Positions 1-9,047 of a stretch of DNA of 64,000 nucleotides are shown one piece after another (within the stretch, counting starts at the first letter, position 1; each line of letters starts with the position of its first letter). Under the pieces are notes generated by a model. The model searched no databases. It was not told where the DNA came from and saw only the letters and a program-made list of their open reading frames with translations. Both the position numbers and the translations under genes were made by a program. The DNA is from Gelidibacter salicanalis. Lineage in GTDB: Bacteria; Bacteroidota; Bacteroidia; Flavobacteriales; Flavobacteriaceae. Location of the stretch: NCBI RefSeq assembly GCF_007997285.1, contig NZ_VORX01000003.1:496001-560000 (forward strand), given 5' to 3'.

Positions 1-858
1 TTTGAAGAGACACAAGTAGAGGATGGATTTTTTGTACTGACCTGTCAAAATGAAGAGCCACGGGTTAAAGTTGTCCAACGCGAGATTGACAGTAATTATA
101 TACAATTTCACTTTTGTTTAAAGGGCTCCAGTAAATTTATGTTTAATGAAGGCCGCTACGCTTTGGACATTATGGAAGAAAATTCGCTTCTGCTGTATAA
201 TCCGCAACGCGATCTGCCCATACATTTGGAAATGCAGCCCAACACGTGGTTGGTGTCCATTTTGATCTCCATCAAAAAATTTCACGGTTTATTTTCCCAA
301 GAAGCCGATTACATCACTTTTTTAAGTGATGACAATAAAGATAAAAAATACTATAAAGATGGCAAGATTTCCCCTTCTTCGGCCATAGTGCTGACCCAAT
401 TGATGCACTACAACCTGAATTCATCCATTAAAAACTTATACTTTAAGGGAAAGGCGTATGAATTGTTGAGTCTGTATTTTAATAGGAGTGAAGATGCGAA
501 TATTGAACAATGTCCATTTTTGGTGGATGAAACCAATGTCATCAAAATAAGAAAAGCCAAAGATATCATCATTTCCAGAATGGCCGAACCGCCCACATTG
601 CAGGAGCTATCTGATGAGATTGGGCTGAATTTGAAAAAATTAAAAGAAGGTTTCAAACAGATTTATGGGGATACCGTGTATAGTTTCTTATTTGATTATA
701 AGATGGAAGTGGCGAGAAAGCTGCTAGAATCAGGAGAACATAATGTTAATGAAGTTGGTTTAAAAGTTGGCTACAGCGCATCGAGTCATTTTATTGCGGC
801 ATTTAAAAAGAAGTTTGGTACCACACCAAAAAAATACCTAATGTCCTTATCTTCGTAA
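1..858 (+). CDS. AraC-family transcriptional regulator, 5' end outside window
   Basis: The reading frame is open from base 1, so the gene starts upstream; the first in-window ATG (139) is internal. The visible 285 residues are an N-terminal ligand or dimerisation region of unknown specificity and a C-terminal AraC-type double helix-turn-helix. The second helix-turn-helix shows the typical pattern NEVGLKVGYSASSHFIAAFK followed by KKFGTTPKKYL. It acts as a cytoplasmic DNA-binding regulator. The adjacent ferrochelatase suggests a link to haem or iron supply, but nothing in the sequence names the ligand. The family assignment is firm; the target is inferred. Confidence 0.9.
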   Translation, partial: FEETQVEDGFFVLTCQNEEPRVKVVQREIDSNYIQFHFCLKGSSKFMFNEGRYALDIMEENSLLLYNPQRDLPIHLEMQPNTWLVSILISIKKFHGLFSQEADYITFLSDDNKDKKYYKDGKISPSSAIVLTQLMHYNLNSSIKNLYFKGKAYELLSLYFNRSEDANIEQCPFLVDETNVIKIRKAKDIIISRMAEPPTLQELSDEIGLNLKKLKEGFKQIYGDTVYSFLFDYKMEVARKLLESGEHNVNEVGLKVGYSASSHFIAAFKKKFGTTPKKYLMSLSS

Positions 859-940
859 ATTATAAATGGCTTGCTGGTTTCTAAGACCTAAAGGCTTGAA
901 AAAAGTGACCTTCTCAAGAAGGTATGATAAAAACTGTTCA

Positions 941-1975
941 ATGAAAAAAGGAGTACTACTTGTTAATCTTGGGTCGCCAGAGAGCCCAACACCTGAAGAT
1001 GTTAAGCCTTATTTAAGTGAGTTTTTAATGGACGAACGCGTCATTGATGTACCACTTTGGGCGCGAACGCTTATTGTGAAAGGCATTATTTTAAACACAC
1101 GACCTAAGGCATCTGCGGAAGCCTATAAAAAAATATGGTGGGACGAAGGCTCGCCGCTTATTGTGATTTCGGAGCGGCTTCAAAAAAAGATTCAGCAACA
1201 AACGGAACTACCTGTGGCCTTAGCCATGCGTTACGGAAGTATGACCATTAAAAAAGGGCTTCAAGAATTGGTCGATAAGGGTGTAGAGGACGTGTTTTTA
1301 ATGCCACTTTACCCGCAATTTGCCATGGCTACCACTGAAACCATTTTAGTTTTGGCCGAGGAAATCCGTAAAGAGCATTTTCCAAATCTTAAAATATCCG
1401 ACTTAAAAGCCTTTTACAATCGTGAAGATTATATAGATGTGCTTTCAAATTCCATTGCCAGACATTTGGAAAATAATCCCTACGAACATTTGCTCTTTTC
1501 GTATCACGGTGTTCCGGAACGTCATATCCGCAAGCGCGACATTACGAAATCGCATTGTAAAATCGATAAGAGCTGCTGCATCACGCCATCGCCAGCACAC
1601 GAATTTTGCTACCGTCACCAATGTTTGGAAGTGACCCGTTTGGTAGCTGAAAAATTGAATTTGGCGCCGGGAACTTATTCCAGCTCTTTCCAATCGCGAT
1701 TAGGATTTGATCCATGGTTACAACCACCAACGGACTTGACAATTGAACGTTTTGGGAAACAAGGTGTCAAAAAAATGGCGGTCGTTACTCCAGCGTTTGT
1801 GAGCGATTGTCTGGAAACTTTGGAAGAAATTGCTATGGAAGGCGAAGAAATTTTTCACGAAATGGGCGGTAAGGATTTTACCACCGTACCGTGTTTAAAT
1901 GACGACGCCGAATTTGTAGCATTACTGTCCAATTGGATCAATGATTGGGCAATTTCTGAAACCGTCACCGCATAA
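941..1975 (+). CDS. hemH: ferrochelatase
   Basis: This enzyme inserts ferrous iron into protoporphyrin IX (or coproporphyrin III), the last metal-loading step of haem synthesis, in the cytoplasm or at the inner membrane face. The 344 residues match the family's usual length. Visible marks are the N-terminal GVLLVNLGSPESP, the catalytic-His motif SYHGVPERH (His189), FQSRLG, and the C-terminal VVTPAFVSDCLETLEEI with the conserved Glu residues. The frame is open from 866, but ATG 941 starts right before the conserved GVLLVNLG segment, so I chose it. It is the first gene of a run that continues with a MATE exporter and hemJ. Confidence 0.95.
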   Translation: MKKGVLLVNLGSPESPTPEDVKPYLSEFLMDERVIDVPLWARTLIVKGIILNTRPKASAEAYKKIWWDEGSPLIVISERLQKKIQQQTELPVALAMRYGSMTIKKGLQELVDKGVEDVFLMPLYPQFAMATTETILVLAEEIRKEHFPNLKISDLKAFYNREDYIDVLSNSIARHLENNPYEHLLFSYHGVPERHIRKRDITKSHCKIDKSCCITPSPAHEFCYRHQCLEVTRLVAEKLNLAPGTYSSSFQSRLGFDPWLQPPTDLTIERFGKQGVKKMAVVTPAFVSDCLETLEEIAMEGEEIFHEMGGKDFTTVPCLNDDAEFVALLSNWINDWAISETVTA

Positions 1976-3327
1976 TGGCTAATGATTCTTCACAGGATTT
2001 GGGTACTAAACCCATAAGCAAGCTTATTATTAAGCAAGCGTTGCCGGCGTCTATCGGGATTTTAGTGATGTCACTAAATATTTTGGTCGATACCATATTT
2101 GTGGGGAATTGGATTGGTGCCACGGCCATTGCCGCAATTAATGTGGTATTGCCCGTGTCATTTTTTATTGCTGCCTTAGGGATGTCCATTGGTATTGGTG
2201 GTTCCTCCATAATTTCGAGAGCGCTTGGAGGGAATAATTATCAAAAAGCCCTCAAAACCTTTGGCAATCAGATTACCTTAACCTTGGTGTTAACCATGAC
2301 CTTGGTAACAGTCGGTTTGCTTTTTTCTAATGCCATTATCGATTCTTTTGGGGGTCGAGGTGCCATTTTTGAACCGGCTAAAACCTATTATGAAATTGTG
2401 CTTTACGGCGTACCTGTTTTGGCACTTTGCATGATGGCCAACACGGTGATTCGCGCGGAAGGCAAACCGAAATTCGCCATGTATGCCATGATGATTCCGT
2501 CGGTCAGTAACCTGATCATGGATTATATTTTTATTTATGTATTAGATTACGGAATGGCGGGCGCTGCTTGGGCCACCACATTATCTTATGTGTTTTGTTT
2601 AGCATTTATCATTTGGTTTTATGCCTCCAATAAATCAGAACTAAAAATTAATTTTTCTCATTTGGGATTGAATTTCCCAATCGTTAAGGAAATTTCATCG
2701 CTTGGTTTTGTCACGCTTGCCCGACAAGCCGTCGTGAGTATCACCTATTTATTTATGAACAATATTTTGTTCGATTTGGGCGGCGAAACTTCCGTAACAT
2801 CTTACGCCATTGCGGGCCGGATGTTAATGTTTGCCATGTTTCCTGTTTTAGGGGTTACCCAAGGCTTCTTGCCAATTGCAGGATTTAATTACGGTGCAGA
2901 AAATTACCATCGGGTTAGGGAAACGCTAAACATTGCCATTAAATACGCCGCTATTTTAGCCTCTATCGTATTTATTGTCTTGATGATTTTTCCGGAACAA
3001 ATTACCCGAATGTTTACTACGGATGCTGAGGTGCTCCGTCAGGCGCCCAACGATATGCGATGGGTGTTTGTCGCAACTCCTATTATTGCCTGGCAATTAA
3101 TTGGAGCGGCTTATTTTCAAGCCATTGGGAAAGCAATGCCAGCATTATTGCTAACCTTATTACGGCAAGGGTTTTTCTTTATTCCCCTCATTTTAATTTT
3201 ACCAAAATTTTTCGGCGAATTAGGGGTGTGGATTTCCTTTCCAATTTCCGATATTTTGGCCACTATTGTGACCGCTTATTTTTTGAATCGTGAGGTTAAG
3301 AAAAATTTAATTCCCAAAGATGTTTAA
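1975..3327 (+). CDS. MATE family efflux transporter
   Basis: A polytopic inner-membrane protein of 450 residues with about 12 hydrophobic segments in two similar halves, the normal size for the MATE (DinF/NorM) drug and metabolite antiporters driven by Na+ or H+. The start codon overlaps the hemH stop in a TAATG arrangement, so the two are translationally coupled. Its place between hemH and hemJ suggests a role in porphyrin or haem homeostasis, but that is inference from position; substrate cannot be read from the sequence. Confidence 0.9.
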   Translation: MANDSSQDLGTKPISKLIIKQALPASIGILVMSLNILVDTIFVGNWIGATAIAAINVVLPVSFFIAALGMSIGIGGSSIISRALGGNNYQKALKTFGNQITLTLVLTMTLVTVGLLFSNAIIDSFGGRGAIFEPAKTYYEIVLYGVPVLALCMMANTVIRAEGKPKFAMYAMMIPSVSNLIMDYIFIYVLDYGMAGAAWATTLSYVFCLAFIIWFYASNKSELKINFSHLGLNFPIVKEISSLGFVTLARQAVVSITYLFMNNILFDLGGETSVTSYAIAGRMLMFAMFPVLGVTQGFLPIAGFNYGAENYHRVRETLNIAIKYAAILASIVFIVLMIFPEQITRMFTTDAEVLRQAPNDMRWVFVATPIIAWQLIGAAYFQAIGKAMPALLLTLLRQGFFFIPLILILPKFFGELGVWISFPISDILATIVTAYFLNREVKKNLIPKDV

Positions 3328-3340
3328 TTAATTTTACGCC

Positions 3341-3889
3341 ATGGAATATTACAACTACATCAAAGCCTTACATCTTATTTTTGTCATCACTTGGTTTGCG
3401 GGGTTGTTTTACATTCCCAGATTATTTGTCTATCAAATTGAAGCCTCTCAAAAACCCTCACCTGCTAAGGAAATTTTAGGCGAACAGCTGAAATTGATGG
3501 CGAAACGGCTATGGAATATCATTACCTGGCCTTCTGCTATTCTCGCCACATTTTTTGCAATTTGGTTGATTGTATTGATGCCGGCGTGGTTACACCAAGG
3601 GTGGATGCACGTGAAATTGGCATTCGTTGTCTTACTGAGTATTTACCATCTAAAAACCCATCAATATTTCAAACAACTGCAACGTGGCCAAGTCACGAAA
3701 ACCTCCAATTTTATGCGACTCTGGAACGAAGGCGCGACCTTTATTCTATTTTCCGTCGTATTTCTGGTGATTCTAAAAAATTCCATCAATTGGATTTTTG
3801 GGGTAATTGGCATCATTGTTTTAGGCGTGCTGTTGATGCTCGGCTTTAAAATCTACAAAAATATACGGGCAAAAAATCCAGACGCTTAA
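3341..3889 (+). CDS. hemJ: HemJ-type protoporphyrinogen IX oxidase
   Basis: A 182-residue integral membrane protein of the UPF0093/CopD-like HemJ family, which oxidises protoporphyrinogen IX to protoporphyrin IX. The N-terminal segment KALHLIFVITWFAGLFYIPR contains the family's conserved His; further hydrophobic segments lie at about residues 55-80, 85-105 and 125-175. It starts 13 bases after the MATE stop and so shares the hemH operon. HemJ makes the substrate that HemH uses. Family assignment is strong. Confidence 0.9.
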   Translation: MEYYNYIKALHLIFVITWFAGLFYIPRLFVYQIEASQKPSPAKEILGEQLKLMAKRLWNIITWPSAILATFFAIWLIVLMPAWLHQGWMHVKLAFVVLLSIYHLKTHQYFKQLQRGQVTKTSNFMRLWNEGATFILFSVVFLVILKNSINWIFGVIGIIVLGVLLMLGFKIYKNIRAKNPDA

Positions 3890-4002
3890 CTGCAGTGTTC
3901 TTTACAGTAGTCTCATGGAATTTAAGAATCTAATGTTGGACATTTTCAAAAGTGGCCATTTGGTGTGATTATTGCTATATTTATCCCGCTACAATTTTCT
4001 AA

Positions 4003-5454
4003 ATGAAACTCAGACGACTTTCCTTACGCGTACGTATCTTTTTTGCTATGATTTTATTGGTGCTAATTGCGTCAGTGCTTATTGCCGCTGTTACCATATA
4101 TCAATACAATGAAGAAGCACAAGATTACCATAGAGATCGTTTAGAGCGGAAGGAAGACAATATTAAGCGACATATCGATTTTGTCATAAGAGAAACCACT
4201 TGGGAGGTGAAAACTGAAAATATCCGGTTGATTTTTATGCATGAGATTTATAAAATTGCGGATATCCATCAATTACAAGTTAATTTACTCGATTTGGAAG
4301 GCGGATTAATTAAATCATCTAAGTCGAGCATTGAAGGCGACACCATCGCAAAATGCTTAAATGCAGATATTTTAAATAATCTTTCCAACACGGCAGAACA
4401 TCGGTATGTTGAAAAAACCACACTCAACAATCAAACCTTCCAATCGTCCTACACCTATATTACAGACAAAAAATTTAAACCTATTGCCATCTTAAATTTG
4501 CCCTATTTAGAAAATGATGAATTTTTAAATAAAGAATTGCGCGAATTTTTAGAGCGCTTAGGCTATGCGTATTTGGTGATGCTCGTTTTAGCAATTGTAT
4601 TGGCCTATTTTCTTTCAAAATACATTACAAAATCGCTAAAAACAATTAGTGATAAAATCAAGGAAACCCGACTGGGTAAACAGAATAAACGCATTGAGAT
4701 TGAATCATCAAGCGAGGAAATTGCTACGTTAGTAAATTCCTATAACAGCATGATTGATGAATTGCAAGCAAGTGCCGTAAAATTGGCAACTTCAGAACGG
4801 GAAGCGGCTTGGCGTGAGATGGCAAAACAGGTAGCCCACGAAATTAAAAATCCCTTGACGCCAATGCGCTTGAGTGTGCAAAGTTTTCAGCGCAAGTTTA
4901 ATCCTGAAGATCCAGATATTCATCATAAAGTTGAGGAGTATAGCCAAACCCTTATTCAGCAAATTGATACCATGAGTTCCATTGCTTCAGCATTTTCAAA
5001 TTTTGCCAAAATGCCCGCTCAGCAAAATGAAACCCTTAATGTGGTGCATATTGTGAAATTGGCTTTAGATATTTTTAGCGAAGATTATATTGTCTTTATT
5101 GCCGATGAAAAAGAAATCATTGCCCAATGGGATCGGACGCAATTAATCCGCGTGGTGACCAATTTAGTTAAGAATGCGACCCAGGCCGTTGCTGAAGATA
5201 AAGATCCAAAAGTTGTGGTAAGCGTCATGTCTGAAGATCAATTGGTGAAAATTTCTGTTGCTGACAACGGCCGTGGAATATCTGAAGAAAATATTCCGAG
5301 AATCTTTGAGCCTAAATTCACCACCAAATCTAGCGGGATGGGCCTTGGTTTGGCGATGGTAAAAAATATCGTAGAGACCTACAAAGGCACCATCACCTTT
5401 ACCTCTCAAAAAGGGAAGGGCACCACTTTTACCGTAACATTCCCAAAACAATAA
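4003..5454 (+). CDS. membrane sensor histidine kinase, NtrY-like
   Basis: A 483-residue transmitter with this order: transmembrane helix (about residues 9-32), periplasmic sensor (about 33-185), second transmembrane helix (about 188-206), HAMP-like linker, HisKA H-box [14 protein letters not shown] (His279), and HATPase domain with N-box [13 protein letters not shown] near the middle and G-boxes [19 protein letters not shown] and [14 protein letters not shown]. The H-box with NPLTPM is typical of NtrY-class kinases. No response regulator lies next to it, so its partner is elsewhere. The signal sensed is unknown. Confidence 0.92.
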   Translation: MKLRRLSLRVRIFFAMILLVLIASVLIAAVTIYQYNEEAQDYHRDRLERKEDNIKRHIDFVIRETTWEVKTENIRLIFMHEIYKIADIHQLQVNLLDLEGGLIKSSKSSIEGDTIAKCLNADILNNLSNTAEHRYVEKTTLNNQTFQSSYTYITDKKFKPIAILNLPYLENDEFLNKELREFLERLGYAYLVMLVLAIVLAYFLSKYITKSLKTISDKIKETRLGKQNKRIEIESSSEEIATLVNSYNSMIDELQASAVKLATSEREAAWREMAKQVAHEIKNPLTPMRLSVQSFQRKFNPEDPDIHHKVEEYSQTLIQQIDTMSSIASAFSNFAKMPAQQNETLNVVHIVKLALDIFSEDYIVFIADEKEIIAQWDRTQLIRVVTNLVKNATQAVAEDKDPKVVVSVMSEDQLVKISVADNGRGISEENIPRIFEPKFTTKSSGMGLGLAMVKNIVETYKGTITFTSQKGKGTTFTVTFPKQ

Positions 5455-5534
5455 GTTGGCTGTAAACGCAGGTATCTTATGAAATTATTCTTAATTTTCA
5501 ATTTCTGTATCTTTAAATGTTTCCCTGCACTCCA

Positions 5535-5561
5535 TTTGAGGAGCTGGCGAGTGTAAATTTG
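5535..5561 (+). promoter_or_regulatory. candidate Bacteroidota promoter of the enoyl-CoA hydratase gene
   Basis: TTTG at 5535-5538 and TAAATTTG at 5554-5561 match the Bacteroidota -33/-7 consensus (TTTG and TAnnTTTG). The 15-base spacing is shorter than the usual 17-23. The -7 box lies 34 bases before the ATG at 5596. Confidence 0.4.
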
Positions 5562-5595
5562 CAGGATTTAGATCTAAACTTTAAAAAATAACATA

Positions 5596-6378
5596 ATGTC
5601 ATACGAAAACATATTATCCAAAACTAAAGATGGTATCACTACCATAACCATTAACCGTCCCAATAAGCTAAATGCTTTAAACAAAGCCACCATTAATGAG
5701 CTTAACCAAGCGTTTAAAGTTGCTAATAAAGACAAGAAAACCAAAGTCATAATCGTTACTGGTAGTGGCGAAAAAGCTTTTGTTGCAGGTGCTGATATTA
5801 GTGAATTTGCCGATTTTGATGTAGAAAACGGTGGCAAGCTTGCCGCCAAAGGACAGGAGTTACTGTTTGATTTTGTTGAGAATTTATCCACGCCGGTAAT
5901 TGCCGCAGTTAATGGTTTCGCATTAGGTGGTGGACTTGAATTAGCGATGGCATGTCATTTTAGAGTGGCCAGCGATAATGCTAAGATGGGTCTACCAGAA
6001 ACTTCATTGGGCGTGATTCCAGGATATGGTGGAACCCAGCGTTTACCGCAATTGGTAGGCAAAGGTCGTGCTATGGAAATGGTGATGACTGCAGGAATGA
6101 TTGACGCCGAAACTGCCAAAGCTTATGGCTTAGTGAATCATGTGACCACTCAGGAGGAGCTGATGCCTTTATGTGAGAAGATTGCAGGCAAGATCATGCG
6201 TAATTCTACAGTGGCCATAAAAGGCGCTATAAAGGCGATTAACGCCAATTATAAAGATGGGGTTGATGGATACAAAGTAGAAATCAAGCAATTTGGTAAG
6301 TGCTTTGGAACCGAAGATTTTACGGAAGGCACAACCGCATTTTTAGAAAAGCGTAAGGCTGAGTTTCCAGGGAAATAG
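5596..6378 (+). CDS. enoyl-CoA hydratase/isomerase family protein (crotonase-type)
   Basis: A 260-residue crotonase-fold enzyme that adds water to trans-2-enoyl-CoA in fatty-acid or short-chain acyl-CoA breakdown. The oxyanion-hole segments are KAFVAGADISEF and ALGGGLELAMACHFRVAS. Both catalytic glutamates of true hydratases are present, one in GGLELAMAC and one in PETSLGVIPGYGGTQRL, so hydratase activity is likely rather than isomerase. Length is typical. It is monocistronic with its own promoter-like sequence and a hairpin terminator downstream. Confidence 0.92.
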   Translation: MSYENILSKTKDGITTITINRPNKLNALNKATINELNQAFKVANKDKKTKVIIVTGSGEKAFVAGADISEFADFDVENGGKLAAKGQELLFDFVENLSTPVIAAVNGFALGGGLELAMACHFRVASDNAKMGLPETSLGVIPGYGGTQRLPQLVGKGRAMEMVMTAGMIDAETAKAYGLVNHVTTQEELMPLCEKIAGKIMRNSTVAIKGAIKAINANYKDGVDGYKVEIKQFGKCFGTEDFTEGTTAFLEKRKAEFPGK

Positions 6379-6420
6379 AACGCAGAAGACGCTGATTGCG
6401 GTGATTTTCACTGATTGTAT
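6376..6420 (+). repeat. short dispersed repeat (AACGCAGAAGACGCTGATT type)
   Basis: Directly at the stop of the enoyl-CoA hydratase gene lies a degenerate copy of the same short repeat seen around 10.8-12.2 kb (AACGCWGATGACGCGGATT followed by GATTTTCACTGATT-like sequence). Its copies near 11-12 kb flank a GxxExxY gene. No coding potential. Confidence 0.5.
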
Positions 6421-6583
6421 AGGACAAAATAACCCTTTGTTGTTTAATTTTCAATCTTTATTGAATCATCTATCAACTGTCTTGTCGATTAAGATGGGCA
6501 ATTGTTCTAGTTTGTTACAAGTCTTAAAGAACACGGATAACCTTGATTGGGTTGATTTTCAAAGATCAATTGATACATATAAA

Positions 6584-6615
6584 AAAATGCGAACTAAATT
6601 AATAGTTCGCATTTT
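6584..6615. terminator. bidirectional hairpin terminator between convergent genes
   Basis: A 12-bp perfect inverted repeat (AAAATGCGAACT / AGTTCGCATTTT, arms 6584-6595 and 6604-6615) with an 8-base loop and flanking A and T runs. It lies between the enoyl-CoA hydratase gene (+) and the S46 peptidase gene (-), so it can end transcription from both sides. Confidence 0.85.
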
Positions 6616-6666
6616 TCCTTTTAGTCTTAATTCTCACTTCTAAAAGCGAAGCGGTCTTAATACTAT

Positions 6667-8823
6667 TTATAATTTTCCACCAACAATCGTCAATTCATCA
6701 ACAATGTGTTTTGCGTTGGAATATTTGTCAATCAACCAAAGTACATAACGGATATCAACATTAATAGTACGTTGTAGGTCGCTATCAAAAATAACATCAC
6801 CAGCCATTGCTTCAATGTTACCGTCAAAAGCCAATCCGATCAATTCGCCTTTTCCGTTAATGACAGGAGATCCTGAATTACCACCAGTAATATCATTGTC
6901 TGATAAGAAGTTTACTGAAAGTTCGCCTTTCTCATTCGCATAACGGCCGTAATCTTTCTTCTCATAAATGTCTAGCATCTCTTGAGGTAAATCAAACTCA
7001 TCGTCATTTGGAACGTATTTAGCAACCATCCCTTTTAAAGTGGTGTAGTTGTTCACGGCTGCATCATTTCTGTCATCAGCAGGTAATGCTCTCACTTTCC
7101 CGTAGCTTAAACGTAAGGTTGAGTTGGCATCAGGATATTGAATGTTGCTCAACTTCGACTCGCGCAATCCAGCCACCATCTTTCTGAAAGCCGCTTGATA
7201 ATTATTTTCAGGTTGTACCAAGTGTTCTGGTTGCTCTCTGTATTTAGTCAATAACTGACCAGATAATTTGTATAACACATCATTTTCTAATTTAGAAACA
7301 TCAGGATTTGCCAAGAAAGCTTGTACATTTTGTTTAGAAGAAAAGATGCTGGTATCAAAAGCAGAATCTACAAATGCTGTAAAATCATTAGTGTTCTTAT
7401 CAGCTATTTCCTTAACCATTTCTGGAAGCGGATAATTGGTTTTCGATGCGTATAGATTTAACTGTTTTGCCAAAATTTCCTTTTCTAATGGCATATGAAA
7501 ATCTTTAAAAGATGCATCGATCATCGGCTGTAATTTAGGCATCATATTTTCGCGAGCAGCTTCATTAGATTCAGCATACTGTTTTAAAGCACTACCTAGT
7601 CTTGAAGGCAAAGCAGCAAATTTACTCGCACGTAAAATTCCTGTTAAGTAATTGTCGTGTTGTGCCTTTTCATTGGTCAATTTATAATAAGCATTAATAT
7701 CAGAAATTACATTTCCATATTGTGCTTTATTCTCTTTTTTATTGGCCCACTTGTTAAAAGCATCTTCAACCTTAGTTTTGGTGGCAACAGTTTTATGATC
7801 TGTTAAAGCATCAATCATCCCGCCACGATTTTTCCAATAGTTGGCGATACTTGCGTAAGAAGACGCATACATTAAGTTGATGGCTTCATCACTATCCATG
7901 TATTTCTTCATCACATCCATGCTCAATTTTGAACCTTCAACCCAAGCAGGATAAGCATACTTTACGTTTTGTTCAACGCCTTGTGCTGGCATCCAACGAT
8001 TAGTTCTTCCTGGGTAACCCAAGATCATTGCAAAATCGTTTTCTTTAACGCCATCAAGACTTACAGGAAGATGGTATTTAGATTTTAACGGCACGTTTGC
8101 AGTGGAGTATTCTGCAGGATTTCCATCTTGGTCCGCATACACTCTGAATAATGCAAAGTCGCCAGTATGTCTTGGCCATTCCCAGTTATCGGTATCGCCA
8201 CCGTATTTTCCTACACTTTCTGGAGGTGTACCTACCAAACGGACATCTTTATAATCTTCATAAACGAAGTAGTAGAATTCATTGCCTTGATAAAATGAAC
8301 GTACAGAAACGGTATATTTTCCACCTTCATTATTTTCTTGCTCAATTTTGGCAATTTCTCTGTTGATGGCAGCTTCGCGATCTTTTTCAGACATGCCAGC
8401 ATTAACTTGTGATAGGATGCGTTTAGATACATCATCCATTCGTACAAAGAATCTTACGAATAAGCTTTCTGGTTTTAATTCGGCATCTAAAGATTTAGCC
8501 CAATAGCCATCTTTCAGGTGATTTCTGTCTGCCGATGATAATTCAGCAATAGCATTGTAACCACAATGGTGATTGGTTAACACCAAGCCACTATCAGACA
8601 CAATACTGGCAGTACAACCACCATTAAATTGAACAATAGCATCTTTTAAACTACGGTTATTAACGCTGTAAATTTCTTCAGCAGTCAATTGAAGTCCCAT
8701 TTTCTGCATGTCTCTGTGGTTAAGACGCTCAATATGCATCAAAAACCACATGCCTTCATCTGCTTTAATCGCCGATGAAAACGTCATCATAAAAATGGTG
8801 AGGGAGAGCAATAATTTTTTCAT
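6667..8823 (-). CDS. S46 family dipeptidyl-peptidase, DPP7-like
   Basis: A secreted serine exopeptidase that removes dipeptides from peptide N termini, feeding amino-acid uptake in the periplasm. The mature 718-residue form starts at ATG 8823, directly before a signal peptide (LLLSLTIFMMTFSSAIKA); the frame is open 21 codons further up. The catalytic His region is VLTNHHCGY (His85/86) and the catalytic Ser is in TGGNSGSPV (Ser650). The residue 18 positions after the Ser is Gly668; in characterised S46 enzymes Gly here marks DPP7 (hydrophobic P1) and Arg marks DPP11 (acidic P1). So DPP7-type specificity is predicted by family knowledge, not proven. Confidence 0.92.
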   Translation of the reverse strand: MKKLLLSLTIFMMTFSSAIKADEGMWFLMHIERLNHRDMQKMGLQLTAEEIYSVNNRSLKDAIVQFNGGCTASIVSDSGLVLTNHHCGYNAIAELSSADRNHLKDGYWAKSLDAELKPESLFVRFFVRMDDVSKRILSQVNAGMSEKDREAAINREIAKIEQENNEGGKYTVSVRSFYQGNEFYYFVYEDYKDVRLVGTPPESVGKYGGDTDNWEWPRHTGDFALFRVYADQDGNPAEYSTANVPLKSKYHLPVSLDGVKENDFAMILGYPGRTNRWMPAQGVEQNVKYAYPAWVEGSKLSMDVMKKYMDSDEAINLMYASSYASIANYWKNRGGMIDALTDHKTVATKTKVEDAFNKWANKKENKAQYGNVISDINAYYKLTNEKAQHDNYLTGILRASKFAALPSRLGSALKQYAESNEAARENMMPKLQPMIDASFKDFHMPLEKEILAKQLNLYASKTNYPLPEMVKEIADKNTNDFTAFVDSAFDTSIFSSKQNVQAFLANPDVSKLENDVLYKLSGQLLTKYREQPEHLVQPENNYQAAFRKMVAGLRESKLSNIQYPDANSTLRLSYGKVRALPADDRNDAAVNNYTTLKGMVAKYVPNDDEFDLPQEMLDIYEKKDYGRYANEKGELSVNFLSDNDITGGNSGSPVINGKGELIGLAFDGNIEAMAGDVIFDSDLQRTINVDIRYVLWLIDKYSNAKHIVDELTIVGGKL

Positions 8824-8976
8824 GTTATAAGAATATTTGTGAGGGCTAAAATTATTGAATTTTTGGGGGTTTATGACGACTTTCAACTGTTAAAACACTG
8901 TTATTTTTTAAACATCTGTCACGTTATAAATATTTGATACTAAGTAGTTGATTCTAGTTTCTACATTTTGTAGCCA

Positions 8977-9005
8977 TCATAGCGATGTGTTTGGCAGTAA
9001 CTTTG
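8977..9005 (+). promoter_or_regulatory. Bacteroidota-type promoter of the radical SAM gene
   Basis: TTTG (8977-8980), 17-base spacer, TAACTTTG (8998-9005). This is a full match to TTTG-N17-23-TAnnTTTG. It decides the start of the next gene: the in-frame ATG at 8985 lies inside the promoter, so ATG 9048 is the likely start. Confidence 0.65.
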
Positions 9006-9047
9006 TGGTCTTATCTCATTAATAGTAATCCCCATAAATCCCTAAAA

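Noticed and set aside
3959-3983. Promoter for the histidine kinase (TTTG ... TATATTTA)
   Set aside because: The -7 box has a mismatch at the key last G and the spacer is only 13 bases.
6401-6643. 80-residue frame between enoyl-CoA hydratase and the S46 peptidase
   Set aside because: It begins in a dispersed repeat and runs through the terminator hairpin; composition is not protein-like and no ribosome site is visible.
8232-8447. Minus-strand 71-residue frame inside the S46 gene, and similar frames within rseP, hsdR, hsdM and the permeases
   Set aside because: All lie fully inside strongly supported genes in another frame and carry no recognisable motif.
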